Under the pieces are notes generated by a model. It had not been told where the DNA came from. It saw only the letters and a list, made by a program, of their open reading frames with translations, and did not search any database. The position numbers were made by a program, and so were the translations under genes. Shown one piece after another: positions 1 through 5,662 of a stretch of 7,135 nucleotides of DNA (its first letter is position 1; each line of letters begins with the position of its first letter). Source of the DNA: JAEXNA01 sp041676625 (GTDB taxonomy: Bacteria; Vulcanimicrobiota; Xenobia; Xenobiales; JADMJV01); NCBI GenBank assembly GCA_041676625.1, contig JBAYRN010000202.1, forward strand, positions 1 through 7,135, in the 5' to 3' direction.

Positions 1-562
1 GGGAGTCTGGCCTGGTCTGCTGGGCGTAGAGGGTGGCCGCCACCAGGTGGGCGAAGGGATTGGTGCTTTTTTCGAGTCGGGCCAGGCGCTCGGGGGTGTT
101 GTAGTCCTGTAGCTTTCGAGTGGGGAACTTGAGGGAGATGGTGGTGTCCCAGTGCTGTCGGGTGTAGGATTTCGGACGCCAGGTTTTACTCTTGTCGGCC
201 AGGATCGCGAGGCTGCAGAGTGGCCTTCGAAAGCTGTCGTAGATCCGGTAGTGGGAGATGAACATGCGGTGGGCAAAATCAGGATCTGGCTGCGCCTGGA
301 TCTCGATATGGACCAAGACCCAGGCTTCACCGCCGTCCACCTGAAAAAGCCGAATGAGAGCGTCGGCTTCCCGGCGTCCGAGCTTGGCTTCCCGCTCCAT
401 CTGGCGCAAGGTCGAGTCCAGGAAAGTCTGGGGCCTGCTCCAGTCGATCTTTTTGGAGATCTTAGGGAAAAAGAAGTCAAAGAAATCGTGAAGGTAAAAC
501 GCCAGGGCTTCTCTCCAAGGTGAGTCGTAGTCATCCCGCGCAGTCTTATCAAGCTTTGCCAT
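1..562 (-). CDS. Rpn-family PD-(D/E)XK nuclease / putative transposase-like protein, 3' end outside the window
   Basis: The frame is open from an ATG at 562-560 to the window edge (187 codons), so the C-terminus is missing. The N-terminus reads SPWREALAFYLHDFFDFFFP, followed by KIDWS and a conserved-looking FLD, which is typical of the Rpn/YadD-like group of recombination-promoting nucleases often annotated as transposases. The PD-(D/E)XK core is visible as ADALIRLF (D67) and VLVHIEIQ (E87-x-Q89). RMFISHYRIYD (about residues 99-109) and a later NPFAHLVAATLYAQQ stretch also match the family. Known members cut DNA and have been linked to RecA-independent recombination; the exact role here is inferred. 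The start is supported by AGGGAG at 570-575, seven bases upstream. The family usually has 250-330 residues, so roughly a third or more is missing. The gene is divergent from the next gene. Confidence 0.85.
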   Translation of the reverse strand, partial: MAKLDKTARDDYDSPWREALAFYLHDFFDFFFPKISKKIDWSRPQTFLDSTLRQMEREAKLGRREADALIRLFQVDGGEAWVLVHIEIQAQPDPDFAHRMFISHYRIYDSFRRPLCSLAILADKSKTWRPKSYTRQHWDTTISLKFPTRKLQDYNTPERLARLEKSTNPFAHLVAATLYAQQTRPDS

Positions 563-569
563 CTCATCG

Positions 570-575
570 CTCCCT
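570..575 (-). promoter_or_regulatory. Ribosome binding site of the Rpn-type gene
   Basis: AGGGAG on the minus strand, seven bases before the ATG at 562. It fixes the start. An out-of-frame ATG lies five bases further upstream and is not used. Confidence 0.65.
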
Positions 576-740
576 TACTATAGCGTATCCGCCTGCTTCA
601 AGCATAGATCACAAAACCTGACCGGCTCGTTGCTAATTGGCTAACAAAGTGTTTCCGGAAGATTGCAGATTTATGAACTGGAGGTGCTCCGGTCAGGGGA
701 GCCTCGTATTTCCACTGGGGCGTTTTTGCGGTAGACTCCT

Positions 741-746
741 AAGGAG
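741..746 (+). promoter_or_regulatory. Ribosome binding site deciding the ATG at 757
   Basis: AAGGAG, ten bases before the ATG at 757. The same frame is open further upstream to an ATG at 673 and earlier codons, but no comparable site precedes those. The downstream start is therefore preferred. Confidence 0.65.
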
Positions 747-756
747 AACAGCCCCC

Positions 757-1086
757 ATGGAAGTAACTGCCCTCACAACTACCGACTGCGAGATCGAGAT
801 CACCACCTTCGTGGTGGATCAGGGGGCTTACTATTTCGTGGCCTCCGACGGCAGGCGCGGAGACATCATCCGCTGTGAAACCCTCCAACCCGGCATCCAC
901 GACCCTGAGGACTACGATTTCTATATGTGGGTAGAGGCGCTTCAGGGTTACTTCATTCTCAAGCAAAAATTTCTGGAAGGGCAGCCCCAGAGGTGGTTGC
1001 TCATCGGAGAGATGACGAGCAAAGAGAAGGGACCGGCAGTCTTCGCGGCCTGGTCGGAAATACTGAAGGAGAGATTTTCAAAGTGA
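757..1086 (+). CDS. Unrecognised 109-residue cytosolic protein
   Basis: I do not recognise the family. The protein is acidic to neutral, has no signal peptide or membrane segment, and contains two cysteines (C11, C40). Alternating hydrophobic stretches such as EIEITTFVV, GAYYFVAS and GDIIRC suggest a beta-rich first half. An aromatic segment follows (DYDFYMWVEALQGYFILKQ, residues 52-70), then a C-terminal region ending in a likely helix (AVFAAWSEILKERFSK). The start is chosen at 757 because AAGGAG lies ten bases upstream; the in-frame extension to 637 adds 40 residues of arginine- and cysteine-rich sequence that looks non-coding. The stop TGA is shared with the GTG start of the next gene (GTGA overlap), so the two genes are probably co-translated and may work together. 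Confidence 0.7.
   Translation: MEVTALTTTDCEIEITTFVVDQGAYYFVASDGRRGDIIRCETLQPGIHDPEDYDFYMWVEALQGYFILKQKFLEGQPQRWLLIGEMTSKEKGPAVFAAWSEILKERFSK
1066..1071 (+). promoter_or_regulatory. Ribosome binding site favouring the GTG start at 1083
   Basis: AAGGAG inside the end of the upstream gene. It is 11 bases before the GTG at 1083 but 20 bases before the alternative ATG at 1092, so it favours the GTG. GAGCGGA just before the ATG is too close to act as a normal site for it. Confidence 0.5.
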
Positions 1087-1367
1087 GCGGAATGGACAAA
1101 GAACTGGAAGCTGCCTACGCCGCCCAGCAGAAGCGCCAGAAAAGCCTGGAAGACTCCAAGGCCGAATTGGAAGCCGTCTCGGCACAAGGGCAGCAGTTGG
1201 GTGCGCAATCGAAAATAATCGGTTTGATGGTTGTCCTGATGGGCTCCCTGGTGGGTGCGGGCATCCTCCTCTACGACCCCGAAAGCCGCCCCTGGGGCTT
1301 CTTGCTCCTCTTTTGTGTGGCTGTCATGGGTGCCTTCTCCTGGTACCGGAACTGGCGCAAGGGTTAG
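1083..1367 (+). CDS. Small coiled-coil membrane protein with two transmembrane helices
   Basis: 94 residues from the GTG at 1083 (91 from the ATG at 1092). Residues about 5-42 are charged and helical (KELEAAYAAQQKRQKSLEDS, then KAELEAVSAQGQQL) and look like a short coiled coil. Two hydrophobic helices follow: IIGLMVVLMGSLVGAGILLY (45-64) and WGFLLLFCVAVMGAFSWY (71-88), joined by a tight DPESRP turn. The C-terminus is basic (RNWRKG). This predicts a helical hairpin with both ends on the cytoplasmic side, the coiled coil being available to bind a partner or oligomerise. The GTGA overlap with the preceding gene points to coupled translation and perhaps a shared function. No family is recognised. 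Small two-helix coiled-coil proteins of this kind occur as accessory subunits or membrane anchors, but a specific role would be a guess. Confidence 0.75.
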   Translation: MSGMDKELEAAYAAQQKRQKSLEDSKAELEAVSAQGQQLGAQSKIIGLMVVLMGSLVGAGILLYDPESRPWGFLLLFCVAVMGAFSWYRNWRKG

Positions 1368-1490
1368 GTTAGTCTGACTCGATGTTTATCATCTGGTAAC
1401 ATAGAGACTGGCTGGCGGGCGTATAGTAACAGCGAACTTACAGCCTACTTACTCCAATTTTAAAACAAGATTAGAGTAGGAAATACAATT
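1368..1490 (+). other. Intergenic leader of the glycine-rich gene
   Basis: An AT-richer 123-base gap. A weak promoter-like pair (CTTACA, 18 bases, TAAAAC) lies upstream of the gene at 1491, and TATAGT near 1421 is an isolated -10-like word. AGTAGGA at about 1475-1481 serves as the ribosome binding site, nine bases from the ATG. No convincing terminator hairpin follows the stop at 1367. Confidence 0.3.
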
Positions 1491-1844
1491 ATGAATATCA
1501 CGTCAACAAGACTCGCCCCGATGCCACGGCCCATGGAACGAGCACAAGCCGCCCCGCAAACTGAGAAAGCTGCGGACAGCGTGACTTTTAGTGCTGAAGG
1601 TGCAGCCGAAGGAGCCATTGGCTGCGCTATGATCGGCGGCTACGTCGGTGCCATTGTGGGTGAGCCGTTGGGTCTGGTGGCTGGAATTTGGTACGGCGCG
1701 AATAACTCTTTCACCGGCAACAAAGTGGCTGACGTGATCATCGGTGGTGTGGCCGGAGCCGTTGTCGGTCCACTGGCCGGAGGGCTCGGCGGCGCTGTGC
1801 TCGGAGGCGTTGGCGGAGGCGTGATCGGAGCCTTCGTAGGCTAA
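1491..1844 (+). CDS. Glycine-zipper hydrophobic protein, 117 residues
   Basis: The N-terminal 35 residues are polar and proline-rich (PMPRPMERAQAAPQ) and end in DSVTFSAEG. The rest is almost entirely glycine, alanine and aliphatic residues in two hydrophobic blocks (about 37-70 and 81-117) separated by NNSFTGNK. The second block carries a regular GxxxG pattern (glycines 89, 93, 97, 101, 105, 109, 113, 117), a glycine zipper typical of tightly packed membrane helices, pore formers and some bacteriocin-like peptides. There is no classical cleavable signal peptide because the N-terminus is not hydrophobic. The start has a ribosome binding site (TAGGA) nine bases upstream. The gene ends 11 bases from the end of a convergent gene for another glycine-rich hydrophobic protein with a similar MN-x-T start. 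Function is unknown. A pore-forming, bacteriocin-like or envelope role is only an inference from composition. Confidence 0.75.
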   Translation: MNITSTRLAPMPRPMERAQAAPQTEKAADSVTFSAEGAAEGAIGCAMIGGYVGAIVGEPLGLVAGIWYGANNSFTGNKVADVIIGGVAGAVVGPLAGGLGGAVLGGVGGGVIGAFVG

Positions 1845-1855
1845 GGAAAAGGATT

Positions 1856-2458
1856 TTACACCCAAGAACCTTGAGGAAGAGAGTGGCTCAGTTCACGGTA
1901 TCTTTCCAAGGTTTCTTCGGGTTTTAGGAGATCCTTGGCTATCGCGGCTCCAGCATAAAGGCCTTGAAAGGCAAGCCCTGCGGTCCCCACAACGACGGCA
2001 AGTCCCGCGAGCGGAGAGCCGGTGGCAGCCAGGGCTCCTCCTAAAACCGTTAATCCCAGGCATCCCTTGATGGAACCGCCTTTAGAGGCCGCTCCCAGAG
2101 CCAGGATAGCAGCTCCAGCGATCGCACCACCGGCAACTCCCAGGACAGGGGCGACAGAGGCTGCAAAGAGGCCAAGGGTACCACCTAGAACAAGCCCGCC
2201 TAAGCTCGCTGCTACTCCGCCAGCGGTTTCCAGGGCCATTCTGCCGAGCAGTTTGACCTTGCTGTCCGAACTTTTATAGGCGGTGCCGGATGCTTTCGGG
2301 TGAGTCATTTTCATCAGCGGTTTTTCCGAGCGATAACCTGTCTCCAGCACATCTTGCTCGGAGCTTACTTGCAAATCTTTCTTGTCCAGGCCCACAGCCT
2401 TTGCGATGGGGCGCCCGATATTGAAGTTCCGAGTGGGAGTAGTGAGAGTGGCGTTCAT
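1856..2458 (-). CDS. Glycine-zipper membrane protein, 200 residues
   Basis: Residues 1-67 are polar and lysine-rich, starting MNATLTTPTRNFNIGRP. Residues about 68-175 form a long glycine/alanine-rich hydrophobic region with several probable helices: ETAGGVAASLGGLVLGGTLG, then APVLGVAGGAIAGAAILALG, LGLTVLGGALA and LAGLAVVVGTAGLAF. GxxxG spacing is frequent. The C-terminus is a charged, probably amphipathic helix (KPEETLERYRELSHSL). No enzyme motif is visible. The start is the ATG at 2458, with GAGG at 2467-2470 eight bases upstream. The gene converges on the 117-residue glycine-zipper gene with an 11-base gap, so the two mRNAs probably overlap in their 3' ends. Similar composition and N-termini suggest related roles, perhaps in the membrane. 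The family is not recognised. Alternatives include a pore-forming protein, a bacteriocin-like product or a structural envelope protein. Confidence 0.75.
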   Translation of the reverse strand: MNATLTTPTRNFNIGRPIAKAVGLDKKDLQVSSEQDVLETGYRSEKPLMKMTHPKASGTAYKSSDSKVKLLGRMALETAGGVAASLGGLVLGGTLGLFAASVAPVLGVAGGAIAGAAILALGAASKGGSIKGCLGLTVLGGALAATGSPLAGLAVVVGTAGLAFQGLYAGAAIAKDLLKPEETLERYRELSHSLPQGSWV

Positions 2459-2565
2459 AAGTTTTTCCTCGCTGGTATTGGATAAATAGAGAATAGAGCC
2501 GGAGCGTTAAGAAAACGTCATTTTGCAAAAATAGGAATCCCCAACCCCGGTTCGAACCTCGGCGT
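2459..2565. promoter_or_regulatory. Divergent promoter region with a 10-bp palindrome
   Basis: 107 bases between the divergent starts of the 200-residue glycine-rich gene and the protease gene, AT-rich at the left end. GGTTCGAACC at 2549-2558 is a perfect palindrome only seven bases before the GTG at 2566. ATTTTGCAAAAAT at 2520-2532 is a near-palindrome. Either could be an operator. On the minus strand TTAACG, 16 bases, TATTTA is a weak promoter-like pair for the glycine-rich gene. None of these is strong. Confidence 0.3.
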
Positions 2566-3933
2566 GTGCTCACTTCCCGTGCCCTAACTCTGTACTTCAT
2601 CCTTCTCTTGCTGGGGCAGCCGGCGGCTGCTCTGGTGGAACCGGAGATCGAGGCCTGGCAAGAGTATGTGCGCCAGGTGGAAGACGCCCTCCCGTTCTGG
2701 GGTAGCGAGATCGTAGTGGATGCCGCCCTGGGGGTGGGGGAGACGGCCAGCCGAGCGGTGGCCGCGCCCCTCGCCTCCGAGATGGCTCAGCTGGAGCAGC
2801 GGAGAAACCTGAAGTTCAAATATTTTACTCCCTGGCACGTCAAGACCAAAAGCCAGCTCCGTGACTTCTTGAAGTTGCAGATTGAAAAAGAGTACCCCCC
2901 CGAGGTGGCGGCCGAGGAAGAGGCGTTTTTGAAGGCCCTGGGCCTGGTGCCCATGGACTTCAACATCCGCAGCTTCACCGAAGACCTTCTCACCGATGCG
3001 GTGGGAGGTGCCTACGACCCCAGCACCGACCAGTTCTTTCTGGTAGACACCGAGACCGGCCAGGGGTTCAGGGACCGCATGCAGGTCAAGGCCTCACGGG
3101 TGGCCCTGGGCGATATGAACTCCATCCTCATCATCCACGAACTCGATCACGCCCTGGGTGGGCAACACTTCCCCTTCAAAGACATGTTTGAAAAGCTACT
3201 CAAAGAAGCCACTCTGGACCAACAACTGGCAGTCATGGCGCTGCTGGAAGGGGACGCCAGCTTTGTGATGTTCGACCACCAGCAGAACAACCCACCGGAG
3301 GCGGCCGGGGCAAACATGGTATTCGCCGGAAGCGATATGCTCACCGATATGGTGCTCAACTTTCCCATCCCTCTCCCGGGCATGGGCCAGATGAGCAAAG
3401 CACCCGTCTTTTTCCAACGGAGCCTGATCTTCCCGTATTACGGTGGGGCAGAGTTCGTGAGCACCTTGCGGCACATCGGTGAGAGTTGGGAGGAGGTGGA
3501 CGCGGCGTATTCGGTTTTGCCCCAGAGCACCCAAGAGATCTTTCACCCTTACCGATATTTGATGGCAGCACCCCCGGACTATCCGGACTTCTCTCGCTTG
3601 CCCGACCCGTTTGGTGAATGGGTGAAAGTGAAGGACGAAGTGGGCGGGGAGTTTTTGGTGCGAGTGGTGTTGGAGCAGTACGGTATCAAGGAGTTTCACG
3701 GCCCCGCTGCCGGTTGGAACGGCGACCGCATCCGCATCTACCGAAACAAGAAAACCGGTGCGCTGGGGTTCTACTGGGCCATTCGCTGGGACGACCCGGA
3801 GGAAGCCAGGGAGTTTTACGAGGTGCTGGGCTCTCACCTTCCCTTCGTGGTTGAGCAAGAAGAACTCACCAGTATCATCTCTCTAGCTTTCGATGAAAAA
3901 CAGTTGGCCCAACTGCGGAAAAGTTGGAAATGA
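2566..3933 (+). CDS. Secreted HEXXH zinc metalloprotease-like protein
   Basis: 455 residues. The N-terminus is a signal peptide: an arginine at position 5, a hydrophobic core (ALTLYFILLLL) and an AAA cleavage site near residue 22, so the mature protein is exported. The zinc site is IIHELDHALGGQHF, with H191, E192 and H195. ALLEGDASFVM follows about 33 residues later, and E228 is a good candidate third ligand. This HExxH...EGD/EA arrangement is known from gluzincin-like putative peptidases of unknown substrate. The middle and C-terminal parts are predicted soluble, with many aromatic residues. The start is GTG at 2566; no ATG or clear ribosome binding site precedes it, but the signal peptide fits this start and the frame closes at a TAG at 2494. 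The stop overlaps the start of the transporter gene (ATGA), which implies coupled translation. Peptidase activity is inferred from the motif, not shown. Confidence 0.8.
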   Translation: MLTSRALTLYFILLLLGQPAAALVEPEIEAWQEYVRQVEDALPFWGSEIVVDAALGVGETASRAVAAPLASEMAQLEQRRNLKFKYFTPWHVKTKSQLRDFLKLQIEKEYPPEVAAEEEAFLKALGLVPMDFNIRSFTEDLLTDAVGGAYDPSTDQFFLVDTETGQGFRDRMQVKASRVALGDMNSILIIHELDHALGGQHFPFKDMFEKLLKEATLDQQLAVMALLEGDASFVMFDHQQNNPPEAAGANMVFAGSDMLTDMVLNFPIPLPGMGQMSKAPVFFQRSLIFPYYGGAEFVSTLRHIGESWEEVDAAYSVLPQSTQEIFHPYRYLMAAPPDYPDFSRLPDPFGEWVKVKDEVGGEFLVRVVLEQYGIKEFHGPAAGWNGDRIRIYRNKKTGALGFYWAIRWDDPEEAREFYEVLGSHLPFVVEQEELTSIISLAFDEKQLAQLRKSWK

Positions 3934-5000
3934 AGAAGCTAGCCCCAGGCGTTGCTCTCTGCGCGGCGATCTTCGCAGCGGCCTTCTGGCTCTCTGGGGT
4001 GGTCGAGCGAGCCATCGACGGCTTCAACCCCTTTACCGCCTCGGTACTCGCCATCGTGCTGGGTGTGGTGGTGGCCAACACCTTCAAGCCCGGTCCCAGG
4101 TACGCTCCCGGTATCGGCTACTGCTTGAAAAACGTCTTGCGCATCGCCATCATCCTGATCGGCATTCGACTCAGCCTCATGGAAGTAGGCGAACTGGGTG
4201 CTGCCGGGTTGCCTATCGTGGCCATCGCGGTGGCTACCGGCGTGCTGGGAGTGGAACTGCTGGGCAGGCTCTTCAAGATCCCGCACAAACTGGCCCTGCT
4301 CCTGGGGGCAGGCACCTCCATTTGCGGGGTGACGGCAGTGGTTAGCACCGCACCCGTGATCGATGCCGACGAAGGGGAAGTGGCCTACGCCGTGGCCAAC
4401 GTTACTCTCTTCGGCCTGCTGGGCACCCTGCTTTACCCATATCTTGTACCTTATCTCTTTCCCCTGGGAAAACAGTGCGGACTCTTCCTGGGCACTGCCA
4501 TCCACGATACCGCTCAACTCATGGGAGCGGCCGTAACCTACAAAGACCTATACAATGAAGAAACGGGCTTCGCCACGGCTGCCATCACCAAGATGACGCG
4601 CAATCTATTTCTAGCCCTCATAATCCCGTATTACGCCTGGAGGACAAGAGACCAGCGCTCCTCAGAAGTAGGCGCTAAACGCCCACCCTTGCTCCCACCC
4701 TTTCTGATCGGATTCTTGCTCATGTCCTGCCTGCGCTCCCTGGGAGACTACACCCTCAACACCCAGGGCCAGGCTCTCGGCTTTCTCTCCTCCGAAACCT
4801 GGAGCAACCTGCTGGACTTGGTGGGCAAGGAGATAGGTTCGACCTGGCTGGTCGGTCTAGCACTGGTCGGCGTCGGCCTGAACCTGAAGCCTGAAATCTT
4901 CAAAGGCCTGGGCATTCGGCCGTTCCTACTCGGCTTGTCCGGCGCAGTGCTGGTGGGTGCGACCTCCTTTCTTGCGATCAAGTTGTTGGCGGGGGTGTAA
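3930..5000 (+). CDS. YeiH/UPF0324-family putative sulfate/sulfite exporter
   Basis: 356 residues with about ten hydrophobic segments, close to the usual 340-350 for this family of inner-membrane transporters. Family signatures are clear: IAIILIGIRLSL (72-83), GAGTSICGVTAVVSTAPVID (126-145) followed by EVAYAVANVTLFG (150-162), GTAIHDTAQLMGA (188-200) and LVGVGLNLKPEIF (312-324). Members are annotated as putative sulfate exporters, and some have been linked to sulfite or taurine/sulfoacetate metabolism. The real substrate here is unknown, and no sulfur-metabolism gene lies nearby. I start at ATG 3930, which overlaps the protease stop as ATGA. A TTG two codons upstream is also open, but the overlap is the normal coupling arrangement. 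The stop at 5000 is followed within 100 bases by the repeat field, and no clear terminator hairpin with a T-run is visible. Confidence 0.92.
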   Translation: MKKLAPGVALCAAIFAAAFWLSGVVERAIDGFNPFTASVLAIVLGVVVANTFKPGPRYAPGIGYCLKNVLRIAIILIGIRLSLMEVGELGAAGLPIVAIAVATGVLGVELLGRLFKIPHKLALLLGAGTSICGVTAVVSTAPVIDADEGEVAYAVANVTLFGLLGTLLYPYLVPYLFPLGKQCGLFLGTAIHDTAQLMGAAVTYKDLYNEETGFATAAITKMTRNLFLALIIPYYAWRTRDQRSSEVGAKRPPLLPPFLIGFLLMSCLRSLGDYTLNTQGQALGFLSSETWSNLLDLVGKEIGSTWLVGLALVGVGLNLKPEIFKGLGIRPFLLGLSGAVLVGATSFLAIKLLAGV

Positions 5001-5098
5001 TTGGGTTTGTGCAGTATGGCGCGTCGCGGAACTGGGCGTGTTTCGCGCGGTGTTGCGCATGGGTGGGTGGCGCGATGTGGCGCGATGGGTGGGTTGCG
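5001..5098 (+). other. G-rich junction between the transporter gene and the repeat array
   Basis: A short non-coding stretch rich in GCG and GGGT. GGG runs at 5061-5063, 5065-5067, 5087-5089 and 5091-5093 give a possible plus-strand G-quadruplex with one long loop. No gene is supported. Confidence 0.4.
5068..5087 (+). repeat. Tandem 10-bp duplication
   Basis: TGGCGCGATG occurs twice head to tail (5068-5077 and 5078-5087) with no mismatch, just before the main array. It is not part of the 63-bp unit. Confidence 0.8.
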
Positions 5099-5645
5099 CG
5101 TTGCGGCACCCCCGCGCTGCCTCAAGCTGTAGTGCACCCGTTGAGGCGCCCCCAGCCCGCCGCATTCGGCGCCTCCGCGCCGCCTCAAGCTGCAGTGCAC
5201 CCGTTGTGGCGCCCCCAGCCCGCCGCATGCGGCGCCTCCGCGCCGCCTCAAGCTGCAGTGCACACGTTGAGGCGCCCCCGGCCCGCCGCATGCGGCGCCC
5301 CCGCGCCGCCTCAAGTCCCGCCGCGCGCGTTGCGGCGCCCCCGGCCCGCCGCATGCGGCACCCCCGTGCTGCCTCAAGCTGCTGCGGCGCCCCCGTGCTG
5401 CCTCAAGTCCCGCCGCGCGGGTTGCGGCGCCCCCGGCCCGCCGCATGCGGCGCCCCCGTGCTGCCTCAAGTCCCGCCGCACCCGTTGAGGCGCCCCCAGC
5501 CCGCCACATGCGGCGCCCCCGTGCTGCCTCAAGTCCCGCCGCGCGCGTTGCGGCGCCCCCGGCCCGCCGCATGCGGCACCCCGTGCTGCCTCAAGCTGCA
5601 GTGCACACGTTGAGGCGCCCCCAGCCTGCCGTATGCGGCACCCCC
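5099..5645 (+). repeat. GC-rich tandem repeat array, left part
   Basis: Nine copies of a unit starting GCCTCAAG at 5119, 5182, 5245, 5308, 5371, 5400, 5463, 5526 and 5588, preceded by a 20-base partial unit. The period is 63 bp except for one 29-bp truncated unit (5371-5399) and one 62-bp unit (5526-5587, one C lost). Each full unit contains, in order: GCCTCAAG; a variable 10-base block (CTGCAGTGCA or TCCCGCCGCG); CG-TTG-A/C/T-GG; GCGCCCCC-A/G-GCCC; and the palindrome GCCGCATGCGGC or a one-base variant. In units with TTGAGGC, GCCTCAA can pair with it to form a 7-bp stem (for example 5119-5147). Variants do not show compensatory changes, so conserved folding is unproven. Direct orientation, no unique spacers. 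Frame-breaking unit lengths argue against coding. Confidence 0.93.
5624..5645 (+). repeat. Direct repeat at the left edge of the inserted gene segment
   Basis: A 22-bp stretch (GCCTGCCGTATG followed by CGGCACCCCC) that differs at one base from 6536-6557. It is the last intact piece of the left array. In a normal unit it would be followed by GCGCTGCCTCAAG; here it is followed by unrelated sequence. Confidence 0.8.
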
Positions 5646-5662
5646 TGCGTGGTGCTCGAAGG

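Larger units (their letters stand above)
563..756. other. Divergent intergenic region with a small hairpin
   Basis: 194 bases between the starts of the Rpn-type gene (minus) and the 109-residue gene (plus), so promoters for both should lie here. No strong sigma-70 pair stands out on either strand. The clearest structure is a bulged hairpin at 681-705: GCTCC (686-690) pairs with GGAGC (698-702) over a 7-base loop. GAG (681-683) with CTC (703-705) extends the stem past a 2-base bulge. It could lie in the leader of the plus-strand gene, but it is short and may be chance. Confidence 0.35.

Noticed and set aside
152..523. Plus-strand 123-residue reading frame
   Set aside because: It is antisense to the Rpn-type gene, whose protein shows clear family motifs.
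709..737. Promoter TTTCCA, 17 bases, TAGACT upstream of the gene at 757
   Set aside because: Only 4 of 6 matches at each box, and the implied transcript start would fall inside the ribosome binding site.
637..756. Upstream extension of the 109-residue gene to 637
   Set aside because: The extra 40 residues look non-coding and lack a ribosome binding site, while AAGGAG precedes the ATG at 757.
1368..1400. Terminator after the coiled-coil gene (AGTCTGACT)
   Set aside because: The inverted repeat is four bases with a one-base loop and no T-run follows.
2545..2575. tRNA T-arm-like sequence (GGTTCGAACC)
   Set aside because: The T-stem would have a mismatch, no matching 5' acceptor strand lies upstream, and no anticodon arm can be drawn on either strand.
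3924..3929. TTG start for the transporter gene at 3924
   Set aside because: The ATG six bases downstream overlaps the protease stop as ATGA, the more typical coupled start.
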